This document shows, in pieces, positions 1 through 7,833 of a stretch of DNA of 64,000 nt. Each line of letters begins with the position of its first letter. The first letter of the stretch is position 1. The notes below the pieces were generated by a model. The model did no database searches. It was not told where the DNA came from and saw only the letters and a list, made by a program, of their open reading frames with translations. Source of the stretch: Nonomuraea africana (lineage in GTDB: Bacteria; Actinomycetota; Actinomycetes; Streptosporangiales; Streptosporangiaceae). A program made the position numbers and the translations under genes. Location of the stretch: contig NZ_JADBEF010000001.1 of the NCBI RefSeq assembly GCF_014873535.1, positions 6,262,001-6,326,000 of the forward strand, read 5' to 3'.

Positions 1-35
1 GGGACATCTCCAAGCTCGAGGGCGGCGAGGATTGA
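1..35 (+). CDS. 3' end of an unidentified upstream gene (partial)
   Basis: The frame starting at base 3 is open and ends ...DISKLEGGED before TGA at 33-35. Only ten codons are visible, so no function can be read from it. From the recalled order of the homologous mycobacterial neighbourhood, a zinc-dependent metalloprotease (Rv3195-like) would be expected here; that is inference. The TGA overlaps the TTG start of the next gene, which suggests translational coupling. Confidence 0.5.
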   Translation, partial: DISKLEGGED

Positions 36-592
36 CCCTGCACCGCGACGCGGTAGCCGTCCTGGCCGGATGGGCGGCGCCCACCGCGGAGGAGGCGGAG
101 CTGCGTGAGGAGTTCCTTCAGCACCTGCGCACGCACCCCGACGCCATGAAGCGCTCGTGCGCGCCCGGTCACCTCACGGCCACCACCGCCGTGCTCTCGC
201 ACGACGGCGCCCAGGTGCTGCTGACGCTGCACCCGAAGGCGGGCATGTGGCTGCCGATGGGCGGCCACTGCGAGCAGTCCGACGGCTCGCTGGCCGGCGT
301 CGCGCTGCGCGAGGCCACCGAGGAGTCGGGGATCTCCGGCCTCAGGCTGCTGCCGGGACCGCTCGCGCTCGACCGGCACAAGGTCTGGTGCCACCCGCCG
401 CACAGCTGGCACCTCGACGTGGAGTACGCGGCCGTCGCGCCCGCCGGCGCGGAGGCCGTCATGAGCGACGAGTCGCTCGACCTGCGCTGGTTCCCCGTCG
501 ACGAGATTCCCGAGCTCTCGGACGAGGCCACCAGACTGCTGGCCCGCAGGGGTCGCGAGGTTCTTGCCTCGGGTTCACGCTCGCTTGGCTAG
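32..592 (+). CDS. NUDIX hydrolase
   Basis: A 186-aa NUDIX-family protein, expected to hydrolyse a nucleoside-diphosphate-linked substrate that cannot be named from sequence. The NUDIX box lies at about residues 82-106: GGHCE, then REATEESGI, with a few extra residues between the glycine and the REx2EE helix compared with the strict GX5EX7REUXEEXGU pattern. The chosen TTG start sits inside the stop codon of the upstream frame (TTGA overlap). The next gene follows after a 22-bp gap on the same strand, so the two are probably co-transcribed. Confidence 0.85.
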   Translation: MTLHRDAVAVLAGWAAPTAEEAELREEFLQHLRTHPDAMKRSCAPGHLTATTAVLSHDGAQVLLTLHPKAGMWLPMGGHCEQSDGSLAGVALREATEESGISGLRLLPGPLALDRHKVWCHPPHSWHLDVEYAAVAPAGAEAVMSDESLDLRWFPVDEIPELSDEATRLLARRGREVLASGSRSLG

Positions 593-614
593 AGTCCCCT
601 TTCGAGGGGGATAT

Positions 615-1595
615 GTGGACACGGTCGGTGGCACCATCGTGACGCCCGAGCGGCGCAGGTTCCCGGTCAAGACGCTCGCCTGGATGGCCGTCTCGCCCTT
701 CGCCGTGTGGGCGGCGGCCAGAGTCGGCGGCCTCGAACGCGGCTCGCTCACCACACAGCTCATGACGGCCACGCCGTACGCGGCCGCGGGTTCCCTGATC
801 CCGCTCCTGGTCGCCCTGGCCGCGCGCAACCGCGCGGCCGCCGCGGTGGCCCTGGTCACGAGCGCCGCCCTGGGCTTCAGCGTGCTCCCCCGAGCCTTCG
901 GTACGGCGGACGCCGCCGGGGGCAGGCCGCTCAAGGTGCTCACGATCAACATGCTGTTCGGCAGGGCCGACACCGACTCGATCATTGAGCTGGTCAGGCG
1001 GCTCAACCCCGACGTGCTCTCGACGCAGGAGCTCACCCCCGACGCCGTCGAACGCCTCGACGCCGCCGGGCTGAAAGACCTGATGCCCCACAGGGTGCTG
1101 GAGGACGAGTACACCGCGGGCGGCAGCGGCCTCTACGCCAAGCATCCCCTGACGGCGCTGTGGAACATGGTGCCGGCGACGGGGCACAAGATGCCCGCGG
1201 CGACGCTGGCGCTGCCCGGCGGCCGGCCGATCCAGATCGTGGACGTGCATCCCTTTCCGCCGCTCGGCCCCCATGTCCACGATTGGAACGCGGCACTGCG
1301 GGCGCTGCCGCCGGCGTCGGCCCCTGCCGATCCCGTGCGGGTGCTGGCGGGTGACTTCAACGCGAGCCTCGACCACGCGGCGCTGCGCGGGCTGCTCGCA
1401 CGCGGCTACAAGGACGCGGCCGACGAGGTGGGCCAGGGACTGGTCCCGACATGGCCGGCCAACAAGCGGATTCCGCCGATCATCACGATCGACCATGTGC
1501 TGGTCGACTCGCGGGCGGGGGTGCGTGAGGTCAGCGTGCACACCGTGCCCGGCACCGATCACCGGGCGGTCTTCGCCAGCCTCACCGTGCCGTAG
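615..1595 (+). CDS. Membrane-anchored endonuclease/exonuclease/phosphatase (EEP) family protein
   Basis: The C-terminal two thirds carry the EEP (DNase I-like) motifs in order: a metal-binding Asn in LTINMLFG, the catalytic Glu in TQELT, DVHPFPP, GDFN and the final GTDH (SDH-type) box. The N-terminal ~100 residues hold two or three hydrophobic segments, so the catalytic domain is probably membrane-tethered and extracytoplasmic, as in other actinobacterial EEP proteins. I chose the GTG at 615 over a longer frame because it has a GAGGGGG ribosome-binding site 4-5 nt upstream; this gives 326 aa. The substrate could be a phosphodiester or phospholipid. The 3' end overlaps the convergent next gene by 14 bp. 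Confidence 0.8.
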   Translation: MDTVGGTIVTPERRRFPVKTLAWMAVSPFAVWAAARVGGLERGSLTTQLMTATPYAAAGSLIPLLVALAARNRAAAAVALVTSAALGFSVLPRAFGTADAAGGRPLKVLTINMLFGRADTDSIIELVRRLNPDVLSTQELTPDAVERLDAAGLKDLMPHRVLEDEYTAGGSGLYAKHPLTALWNMVPATGHKMPAATLALPGGRPIQIVDVHPFPPLGPHVHDWNAALRALPPASAPADPVRVLAGDFNASLDHAALRGLLARGYKDAADEVGQGLVPTWPANKRIPPIITIDHVLVDSRAGVREVSVHTVPGTDHRAVFASLTVP

Positions 1596-2169
1596 CCCCC
1601 AGCAGCGCCCTGGTGTTCTCCCAGCCCTCCAGGCCGGGGTCGAGGCGGTTGAGGTCGCCGGAGGTGCGCACCCGGTGCCAGCCCGGCGTCGTGGCGACCA
1701 GACGGCGGCCGGGGGCCTGCGCGCGCAGCTCCTTCACCGGGTCTTCGGCGTCGAGGTCGGGGGCGGCCCAGCCGGGGAAGGGCAGCTTCGCCGCCATGGC
1801 GACCGCGCCGCCGTCCTCGGCGGGACAGACCGTCAGCTCGGCCCTGCCGAGTTCGCGGAAGAGCTTTCCGATCAGGAGCGGTGGGAGATCGGGAGCGTCC
1901 CCGCTCACTATCGCCGCTTGATCGGCATTAATCGCCGCGAAGATGTCCTTCAACGGCTGATCCTCATTAATCGCGATAATGTCCGTGCCGGGCCACAAGA
2001 GGTGATCCAAATCGGGAACGCTGGTGGCGAGGACGGGCGTGACGAGTTCGAGGCCCGCGACCATCTCATAGGTGTCCTCGACTATGGCTTCGAGGAACTC
2101 ACGTGGATCGCCTGGAGCGGCATTCGCCATGCTTTGCCGTACCAGAACCGCGACAACCCGGGTCAACAC
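1582..2169 (-). CDS. GT-A-fold nucleotidyltransferase/glycosyltransferase-like protein (DUF2064-like)
   Basis: A 195-aa soluble protein. The segment SGDAPDLPP, a short helix, then CPAEDGG and FPGWAAPDLD, is the signature layout of the DUF2064/TIGR04282-type GT-A nucleotidyltransferase fold (the 'GSD-PDL...PAEDGG' pattern). Its substrate is unknown. It is the last gene of the run that includes the metallopeptidase upstream. The start is uncertain: GTG at 2169 or TTG at 2166. The TTG would overlap the upstream TGA (TTGA) behind a GGAGG ribosome-binding site. Confidence 0.55.
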   Translation of the reverse strand: MLTRVVAVLVRQSMANAAPGDPREFLEAIVEDTYEMVAGLELVTPVLATSVPDLDHLLWPGTDIIAINEDQPLKDIFAAINADQAAIVSGDAPDLPPLLIGKLFRELGRAELTVCPAEDGGAVAMAAKLPFPGWAAPDLDAEDPVKELRAQAPGRRLVATTPGWHRVRTSGDLNRLDPGLEGWENTRALLGATAR

Positions 2170-2678
2170 TCCTCCGGAGGGTTGCTGGCCGCGGCGGAGA
2201 ATCCCTCGAGGTAGCCGCGCGCCCGGTCCGCCTTGGGATACTGTTCGACCAGCGCCCAGAAATCAGGGCCATGGCTCGGCACCAGCAGGTGCACGAGCTC
2301 GTGAATGATGACGTAGTTGATGACCCACTCGGGGAGCCCCTTGAGGCGGGTCGAGATTCTGATCGTGCCGCTGTCGGGAGTGCACGACCCCCATCTGTGC
2401 TGCTGGTTGTCGACCCAGCGGACACTGACCGGCTGGGGCTTGCCGTCGAGGTATTTCGCCGACAACTCGTTGGCCCGTTCGAGCAGGCCTTCGTCGGTCG
2501 GGCGCCTCCGCTGCTCCTTGGCTGCCAGCCGATCGAGCATCCGGCTCACCCATTCATCCGCGTCCTCGCCGCTCAGCCATGCGGGCAGGAGCACGATCGT
2601 CTTGTCGCCGTCGCGGTACGCGGAGACCGTACGCCGGCGACGAGAACTTCGACGAACCTCGACTCTCTCGGGGGGCAC
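2163..2678 (-). CDS. YgjP/M48-type zinc metallopeptidase
   Basis: A 171-aa protein of the YgjP (DUF45, WLM-related) metallopeptidase family. It has the zinc-binding HELVH helix (HExxH) with the third ligand in SHGPDFW, preceded by the family motif RWGSC. The family is compact, cytoplasmic and single-domain, and its physiological substrates are poorly defined. The GTG at 2678 gives MPPERVEV; a TAACGT -10-like element lies about 8 nt upstream, so translation may be leaderless. It overlaps the start of the next gene by a few bases. Confidence 0.8.
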   Translation of the reverse strand: MPPERVEVRRSSRRRRTVSAYRDGDKTIVLLPAWLSGEDADEWVSRMLDRLAAKEQRRRPTDEGLLERANELSAKYLDGKPQPVSVRWVDNQQHRWGSCTPDSGTIRISTRLKGLPEWVINYVIIHELVHLLVPSHGPDFWALVEQYPKADRARGYLEGFSAAASNPPEEC

Positions 2679-2710
2679 ATATGCACGTTAGCCGACACTG
2701 ACGGAATTCC

Positions 2711-2732
2711 ACAGGGGGTGAGCCCCTGTTTT
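2711..2732 (+). terminator. Small terminator-like hairpin
   Basis: A 7-bp perfect stem (ACAGGGG/CCCCTGT) with a GTGAG loop is followed by TTTT on the plus strand. It lies between two minus-strand genes, so its orientation does not match the flanking transcripts. It may act in both directions or have no function. Confidence 0.35.
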
Positions 2733-2747
2733 CGCTGGTCAGCATGA

Positions 2748-3530
2748 TTAAGACCCGGTGAATTTGGGCACTCGCCTTTCCCGATGCGCAGTGAGGCCCT
2801 CAAGCATGTCCTTCGAGGTCATCGTCACCGGCTGGGCCAGCGACTCCCATTTGAGCGCTTCTTCAAGGTCATTGTGTGCGGTCTTGAGCGCGATTTTGGT
2901 CAGCCTCGTCGCGATGGGCGCGTTCGCCGCGACGCGTCCGGCGATCTCCAGAGTTTTCTCCAGCAGCTCCTCTCCCGGGTACGAACGGTTGACGAGCCCT
3001 TCTCTCGCGGCCTCCGCTCCGCTGATCGTGCGGCCGGTGAGGAGCAACTCCCTGGCAAGGTTGATTCCCGCCCTGCTCGGCAGCAGATAGGTGGCGGCCA
3101 TACCGGGATGCAGGCCGAGCGAGGTGAAGGGGGCCAGGAGCTTGGCGTCGTCAGCGGCGTAGACGAGGTCGCAGGCGAGCGCCACGCACAGGCCGGCGCC
3201 GACAGCGGGACCGTTGACGGCGGCGATGGTGGGGATCTCGAGGTGGGTGATCGACAGCCAGGTGCGGTAGAAGGCGAGCATGCGGTCGCGCAGCGCGGGG
3301 ACCTCCTCCTCGCCCCTGTCGGCCAGCCAGGACAGGTCGCCGCCGGAGGAGAAGGCGGTGCCCGCACCGGTGACGACCAGGCAGCGGGCCTGCCGGTCGG
3401 CGGCCAACTCCTTGATCGTTTCGGCCCATTGAGCGGTCATGCCGTCGGTCATGGAGTTGCGGCGGTCGGGGCGGTTGAGGGTGATGAGGACGACGCCGTC
3501 GCCCTGCTTGTCGACCAGGAGCTCGTTCAT
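2748..3530 (-). CDS. Enoyl-CoA hydratase/isomerase family protein
   Basis: A 260-aa crotonase-fold protein. It has the oxyanion-hole segments GTAFSSGGDL (residues ~57-66) and AVNGPAVGAG (~104-113), and the usual length of the family. Of the two hydratase glutamates, the second is present (LARELLLTG). The first is not: the position corresponding to the PEI segment of hydratases reads PFTSLGLHPG. The protein may therefore act as an isomerase or other crotonase rather than as a classical hydratase. The start is ATG with a weak ribosome-binding site. It is transcribed towards the metallopeptidase gene, separated by about 70 bp. Confidence 0.85.
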   Translation of the reverse strand: MNELLVDKQGDGVVLITLNRPDRRNSMTDGMTAQWAETIKELAADRQARCLVVTGAGTAFSSGGDLSWLADRGEEEVPALRDRMLAFYRTWLSITHLEIPTIAAVNGPAVGAGLCVALACDLVYAADDAKLLAPFTSLGLHPGMAATYLLPSRAGINLARELLLTGRTISGAEAAREGLVNRSYPGEELLEKTLEIAGRVAANAPIATRLTKIALKTAHNDLEEALKWESLAQPVTMTSKDMLEGLTAHRERRVPKFTGS

Positions 3531-3708
3531 GGTCGAGAGGGTATCGACTGACTTTCTCGGTGCCTTTGGTACGCCTGGGGATGCGTCGTCTCGGCCTTCG
3601 GCTCAGCTGGGGTTCCACCGTCGCGGGGGGCTTCCGCACCCATGGGTTCGTCATCCTGCTCGCCGACGGGTTGCGGTATCTCCATACTCCGCGAGCCCGC
3701 CGTTCGCG

Positions 3709-3749
3709 TTATCCACAGGCCGTCGGCACTGGTGCACGCGTTATCCACA
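3709..3749. promoter_or_regulatory. Two perfect DnaA boxes
   Basis: TTATCCACA occurs at 3709-3717 and again at 3741-3749, same orientation, 32 bp apart (about three helical turns). Each is preceded by CG and followed by G. The sequence matches the DnaA-box consensus TTATNCACA exactly. They lie 53-93 bp upstream of the ThiF-family gene in the divergent intergenic region. A role in DnaA titration or DnaA-controlled transcription is inference. Confidence 0.55.
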
Positions 3750-3801
3750 GCTCAGCCGGAAAGCCCTCCTGATCACCGCGCACGTGGCAACCTGGCGCGC
3801 C

Positions 3802-5304
3802 ATGAGGCCACGTGTGAAACCCGCGCTGCGCAGGATCCTTCGTGACGAGCACACCCTCCAGTTCGGCGTTCACCCCCGTCGGGCGGTGCTGGTGAGCGAG
3901 CTCGCGCCGTCCGTGAAGGAATGGATCTATCGCCTCGACGGCACCCGGGACATGGCGCAGGTCATGAAGGAGGCGGCTCGAGCCGGGCTGACCGAGGAGG
4001 GTGCCAGGTCACTGCTCGACACGCTCACGGCTCGCGGGGTGCTCGACGACGCGGCGGTTCGTCCCGCTCCGCTGGCCAGGTTGTCGCTCGCCGAACGCGA
4101 CCGGTTGCGGCCCGACCTCGACGCGCTCGACCTGGCGTCCACGACTCCCGGGGGCGCCCTTGAGACGATGCGCCGCAGACGCGAGGCACGGGTGCGCGTC
4201 TACGGGGCGGGCCGGGTGGGCGCCCAGATCGTCGCCCTGCTGGCGGCCTCGGGGGTGGGGCAGGTGCGGGTGATCGACCCTGGGCCGACGAGGGCGGAGG
4301 ACCTGGTTCCCGGCGGGCTGGGGTGGGCCGAGCTGGGAATGCCCCGGGAGGAGGGCGCGGTGGCGGTGGCCCGCAGAATCACCGCAGGCAGGAACGACGG
4401 CCCCGCCAACGACCCGGGGAGCTCCTCCGAGGACGGCCCTGCCGCCCCTCCCACGCGCTCGACCGACCACCCGGACACCGCGCCCAAAGCTGCCAATCGC
4501 CAGCCCGTAACCACCACCCCCTCCAACCGCCGTTCCCTCGCCACCGCCGAGCGCTCAATCGACCATCCCAGCTACTCTTCCGAGCCGTCTGGCCATGGTC
4601 GCCCAGCCACTTCTGGGCGGTCCCGTGGTAACCCCGACGGCCACTCCGAGCCATCTGGCCAGCATCTCCCCAGTACCTCCGGCGCTCGTCCTGATGCCCC
4701 TTCCGCAACCCCTGGCAGCTCTCCTCGGCGTTCGTCAGGGCGGGCGCCCACCAAGCGGCGGCGGGAGGTGTGGCCACCCGTTGACGATGGGCCCTCGGTC
4801 GAGGCCCTGGCCGGAGCGCCACATCTGAGTGACGGAACCCAGCGCCCCGACCTCGTCATCCTCGCCCCCGTCGGCCCCCTCGACGCGATCCTCGTCTCCG
4901 AGCTGGTCACCATGGGCATCCCCCACCTCCTGGTGGCCGCCTTCGAAGGACACGGCTCCGTCGGCCCTCTCGTACGCCCCGGCGAGACCGCCTGCCTGCA
5001 CTGTCTCGACCTCACCCGCCGAGACCGCGACCCCGCCTGGCCGATCGTCACCGCCCACCTGGGCGGATTTCCCGCCGGTGAGATCGCCTGCAGTTCGCCG
5101 CTGTCGACGCTCGTGGCCGCCGCAGCGACCGGCCATGCGCTTGCTCATATCGACGGCCAGGACACCGTTGTGACCAACGGCACAATGGACGTATTGCCTG
5201 ATTGGCATTGGAAACGTCGATCCTGGACCATGCATCCGCAATGTCGTTGCTGGCGCAAAGAGTTCAGTGCGCTAACAATGGTCACGCCGGGTTCCTGCGG
5301 TTGA
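3802..5304 (+). CDS. ThiF/E1-like adenylyltransferase-fold protein with long disordered insert
   Basis: The start is ATG 3802, giving 500 aa. A Rossmann-type nucleotide-binding glycine motif, VYGAGRVGAQIV, is at residues 133-144. Zinc-type cysteines follow: CLHC at 398-401 and CRC at 481-483. Homologues next to ABC1 kinases and WhiB7 (Rv3196-like) are often labelled ThiF or 'TOMM leader-binding', but nothing RiPP-related is adjacent. Residues ~195-322 are a P/S/T/R-rich low-complexity stretch that splits the fold between the nucleotide-binding half and the zinc half. The tail after CRC also looks extended. Its function is unknown; it probably works with the downstream ABC1 kinase, its conserved neighbour. 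Confidence 0.7.
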   Translation: MRPRVKPALRRILRDEHTLQFGVHPRRAVLVSELAPSVKEWIYRLDGTRDMAQVMKEAARAGLTEEGARSLLDTLTARGVLDDAAVRPAPLARLSLAERDRLRPDLDALDLASTTPGGALETMRRRREARVRVYGAGRVGAQIVALLAASGVGQVRVIDPGPTRAEDLVPGGLGWAELGMPREEGAVAVARRITAGRNDGPANDPGSSSEDGPAAPPTRSTDHPDTAPKAANRQPVTTTPSNRRSLATAERSIDHPSYSSEPSGHGRPATSGRSRGNPDGHSEPSGQHLPSTSGARPDAPSATPGSSPRRSSGRAPTKRRREVWPPVDDGPSVEALAGAPHLSDGTQRPDLVILAPVGPLDAILVSELVTMGIPHLLVAAFEGHGSVGPLVRPGETACLHCLDLTRRDRDPAWPIVTAHLGGFPAGEIACSSPLSTLVAAAATGHALAHIDGQDTVVTNGTMDVLPDWHWKRRSWTMHPQCRCWRKEFSALTMVTPGSCG

Positions 5305-5387
5305 CGGGCCAACCGCAGGACCGAGGGCCCCGTCAGGTCCGGATCAAGGAGGGGGGAAGCGGCATCTCAGCAGAGATGCCGCGCGTC

Positions 5388-6716
5388 ATGGTGAGTGATC
5401 TTCCGCGTCGCGCCGTCACGCGCTCCGCCAAGCTGGCGACCCTTCCACTCGGGTTCGCGGGCCGCACAGTCATGGGCATCGGCAAGCGCATCGGCGGCAA
5501 GTCGGCCGAGCTGGTCGCCCAGGAGATCCAGCAGCGCACCGCCGAACAGATCTTCAAGGTCCTCGGCGAACTCAAAGGCGGGGCGATGAAGCTCGGCCAG
5601 GCGCTGTCCATCTTCGAGGCGGCGCTTCCTCCCGAAATCGCGGGCCCCTACCGGGCAACGCTCACCAAACTCCAGGACTCCGCTCCCCCGCTGCCCGCCG
5701 CCACCGTCCATCGGGTGCTGGCCGAGCAACTGGGCGACGACTGGCGCGACCACTTCGAGTCCTTCGACGACCGGCCGACCGCCGCCGCCTCGATCGGACA
5801 GGTCCACAAGGCGGTCTGGCACGACGGCAGGGCGGTCGCCGTCAAGATCCAGTATCCGGGGGCGGGCAAGGCACTGCTCGGCGACTTCGCCCAGCTGGCC
5901 CGCCTCGGCAAGCTCTTCGGCGCGCTGCTGCCCGGGCTCGACATCAAGGCCGTCCTGGCCGAGCTGCGCGAACGCATCGCCGAGGAGCTCGACTACCTCC
6001 GCGAGGCCGAGGCGCAGCACGCCTTCGCGATGGAGTTCAAGGACGACCCCCACTTCCACGTCCCCGACGTCATCGCCGCCAACGAGCAGGTGCTGGTCAC
6101 CGAGTGGATGGACGGCACGCCACTGTCGCGCATCATCACCGACGGCACCAAGGAGGAGCGCGACAGCGCTGGACTGCTGTTCGTGCGGTTCCTGTTCTGC
6201 TCGCCTGCGCGGGTGGCCATGCTCCACGCCGACCCCCACCCCGGCAACTTCCGCATGCTGGCCGACGGACGGCTCGGCGTGCTCGACTTCGGCGCGGTCA
6301 ACCGGATGCCCGAGGGCTATCCGATGGTGTTCGGGCAGCTCACCCGCATCTTCAACCAGGGCGACATGGACACCGTAGTGGCGGGCCTGCGCGACGAGGG
6401 CTTCATCCAGGAGCACATCGAGGTCGACGTCGAGGCGCTGCGCGGCTTCCTGGCTCCGTATGTGGAGCCGACGGCGGTGGAGGAGTTCACGTTCAGCCGC
6501 GAGTGGCTGCAGGCGCAGGCGGCCAGCGTCACGGACCTGCGCCCGACGAACGTGGTCCGCCAGCTCAATCTTCCCGCCAGTTATGTGTTGATCCACCGGG
6601 TGCATGCGGCGGGGGTGGGCGTGCTGTGCCAACTCGGCGCCACGGCCCGCTTCCGCGACGAGGCGATCCGCTGGGTCCCCGGCTTCTCCGACGACGAACC
6701 CGTCGCCGTCGGCTGA
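5388..6716 (+). CDS. ABC1/UbiB-family atypical protein kinase
   Basis: A 442-aa ABC1 (ADCK/UbiB) family protein, homologous in position to Rv3197. Motifs in order: KxGQ (KLGQ at 68-71), Ala-rich loop AAASIGQVHKA (132-142), ATP-site lysine in VAVKIQYP, EELDY, HADPHPGN (280-287) and the DFG-type VLDFGAV. All residues needed for the atypical kinase/ATPase core are present. Family members support quinone or isoprenoid lipid homeostasis, but the substrate is unknown. The start is ambiguous: ATG 5376, ATG 5388 and GTG 5391 are in frame. An AAGGAGGGGGG stretch at 5347-5357 is too far upstream to decide. GTG 5391 would give MSDLPRRAV, which looks like the natural N-terminus. Confidence 0.85.
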   Translation: MVSDLPRRAVTRSAKLATLPLGFAGRTVMGIGKRIGGKSAELVAQEIQQRTAEQIFKVLGELKGGAMKLGQALSIFEAALPPEIAGPYRATLTKLQDSAPPLPAATVHRVLAEQLGDDWRDHFESFDDRPTAAASIGQVHKAVWHDGRAVAVKIQYPGAGKALLGDFAQLARLGKLFGALLPGLDIKAVLAELRERIAEELDYLREAEAQHAFAMEFKDDPHFHVPDVIAANEQVLVTEWMDGTPLSRIITDGTKEERDSAGLLFVRFLFCSPARVAMLHADPHPGNFRMLADGRLGVLDFGAVNRMPEGYPMVFGQLTRIFNQGDMDTVVAGLRDEGFIQEHIEVDVEALRGFLAPYVEPTAVEEFTFSREWLQAQAASVTDLRPTNVVRQLNLPASYVLIHRVHAAGVGVLCQLGATARFRDEAIRWVPGFSDDEPVAVG

Positions 6717-6728
6717 CCGCCACCTTGG

Positions 6729-6822
6729 TCCTCCGCAGCCTTCATCCTCCGGCGCCTTCAACCCCACAGCCTTCACCCTCCCGCGCTTTCGACCCGGGGC
6801 TTTCAACCTCCGGAGCTTTCAT
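6729..6822. repeat. Degenerate 15-16-bp tandem repeat
   Basis: Six to seven imperfect copies of a unit close to CTCCGGCGCCTTCAAC run head to tail directly after the ABC1 kinase stop codon. The array ends at CCGTACGGCAAGCCGG, itself part of the dispersed element found again at 10153-10184. Confidence 0.55.
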
Positions 6823-7430
6823 CCCGTACGGCAAGCCGGTCTGGCACCTCCGCAGCCACATGGTCCCGTCCGCCGAAGGCGCCCGCCCAGCAGGACTCCG
6901 GTCCCCGCCGTCACGGCGCCCGGCCAACCCGTAGACGGGTCCGCAAGTGATGTCGTCGACCGAATCCACAGGCGATCTCCGCAAAGGAGGCTCCGCAGAC
7001 GGCCCGCTAGAGAAGGCCCGAAGGCTGAGGAAGGCCCGAAGGCCGAGACCCGAGGAGGGCCCGAGGGCGGAGATCTCGGGCGGAAGTCCCCAGGCCCTCA
7101 GGCGGGGCCATAGAAAGGCGGGGCCATAGGAAGGCGAGGCCATAGGCGAGTTCGCAAGAGAAGGCCCGAAGGCCGAATTCGAGGGAGTCCTGGAGGCGGA
7201 GATCCCAGGCGGAAGTCCCAGGTGGAGATCCGCAGGCGGGGCCGTATGCGGGCGGGGCCGTGGGCGAGTTCGCGGAGGAAGCTCAAAGGCGAATGTCAGT
7301 TGGGAGTCCGCGACTGCGGGGTAGTGGGGGCCGTAGCGGCGGCCGGCCACGGGCTCTCGGTGGGGCGTATCCCTGGACAGACGCCGGCCACGTGCCAAGG
7401 GTGGCGCTTGGCGGGGCTTGCCGTAGAGGC
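6823..7430. repeat. Left arm of a mirror-ordered inverted repeat around the whiB7 segment
   Basis: Two blocks recur in inverse orientation on the other side of whiB7. The outer block is at 6823-6854 (CCGTACGGCAAGCCGGTCTG and following bases) and matches the complement of 10153-10184. The inner block is at 7324-7430, containing GGCGTATCCCTGGACAG and CCGGCCACGTGCC, and matches the complement of 9938-10041 at roughly 85% by eye. Confidence 0.6.
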
Positions 7431-7692
7431 TGGACTTAACCCGCACCTCCGCACTCAACCCGCACCCCCGGACCACCCACCGCTCAAAGAGGCTTGCCGT
7501 AGAGGTCGGATTCAACCCGCCCCTGACGGCCCACACTCAAAGGGATTTGCCGTAGAGGTCGGATTCAACCCGCCCCTGACCGCCCACACACGAAGGGACT
7601 TGCCGAAGAGGACGGGACCACGCCCGGACCACGCGCATCCAGAGGGGTTGACGGAGGACGGGACCACGCCCGGACCGCCCGCACCCAGCGGG
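7418..7692. repeat. 53-bp tandem repeat array
   Basis: TTGCCGTAGAGGTCGGATTC-type units begin at 7494, 7547 and 7600 (exact 53-bp spacing), with diverged copies at 7418 and 7648. The last two units share GACGGGACCACGCCCGG, which also appears near 10137. The period is not a multiple of three, so the array is not coding. Confidence 0.65.
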
Positions 7693-7753
7693 GGACCGCG
7701 CCGCTTGAGGCAGTCGTATGCCTCCACGAGGCATCCACACTCCGGGGACGGGA

Positions 7754-7782
7754 ACGGCCGGGTGCGTGGGGCACCCGGCCGT
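7754..7782 (+). terminator. Rho-independent terminator hairpin
   Basis: A perfect 12-bp stem, ACGGCCGGGTGC (7754-7765) with GCACCCGGCCGT (7771-7782), and a GTGGG loop are followed by TTTTG on the plus strand. Together with the hairpin at 7801-7829 it probably insulates the ABC1 kinase transcript from the convergent whiB7 transcript. Confidence 0.65.
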
Positions 7783-7800
7783 TTTGTGAAGGTCAGACCG

Positions 7801-7829
7801 TGAGATCCTCCGCCGGCGGCAGGATCTCA
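7801..7829 (-). terminator. Strong hairpin downstream of the whiB7 unit
   Basis: TGAGATCCT (7801-7809) pairs perfectly with AGGATCTCA (7821-7829). The CCGCC/GGCGG inside extends the stem. It lies 4 bp past the stop codon of the small minus-strand gene, as expected for a 3'-end structure, but has no clear U-tract on that strand. Confidence 0.5.
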
Positions 7830-7833
7830 GGGA

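Larger units (their letters stand above)
6717..7753. repeat. 1-kb repeat-rich intergenic region, no supported gene
   Basis: No frame here has credible coding features. The DNA is a patchwork of repeats: degenerate 15-16-bp units (6729-6822), several AAGGCCCGAAGGC-like copies (about 7010-7175), GGCGGGGCCATAG-type copies (7110-7150), a 107-bp element (7324-7430) that recurs inverted at 9938-10041, and a 53-bp tandem array (7418-7692). It separates the ABC1 kinase from the whiB7 unit and probably includes the 3' untranslated regions of both. Confidence 0.7.

Noticed and set aside
3527..3748. Minus-strand 73-codon frame between the crotonase and ThiF genes
   Set aside because: It uses several codons rare for this genome (ATA, CAA, GGA), has no ribosome-binding site or recognisable domain, and runs through the DnaA boxes. 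I treat the interval as regulatory DNA.
3802..5304. RiPP/TOMM biosynthetic cluster suggested by the ThiF protein
   Set aside because: There is no precursor peptide, YcaO or dehydrogenase nearby. The gene belongs to the conserved ThiF-ABC1 kinase-whiB7 neighbourhood.
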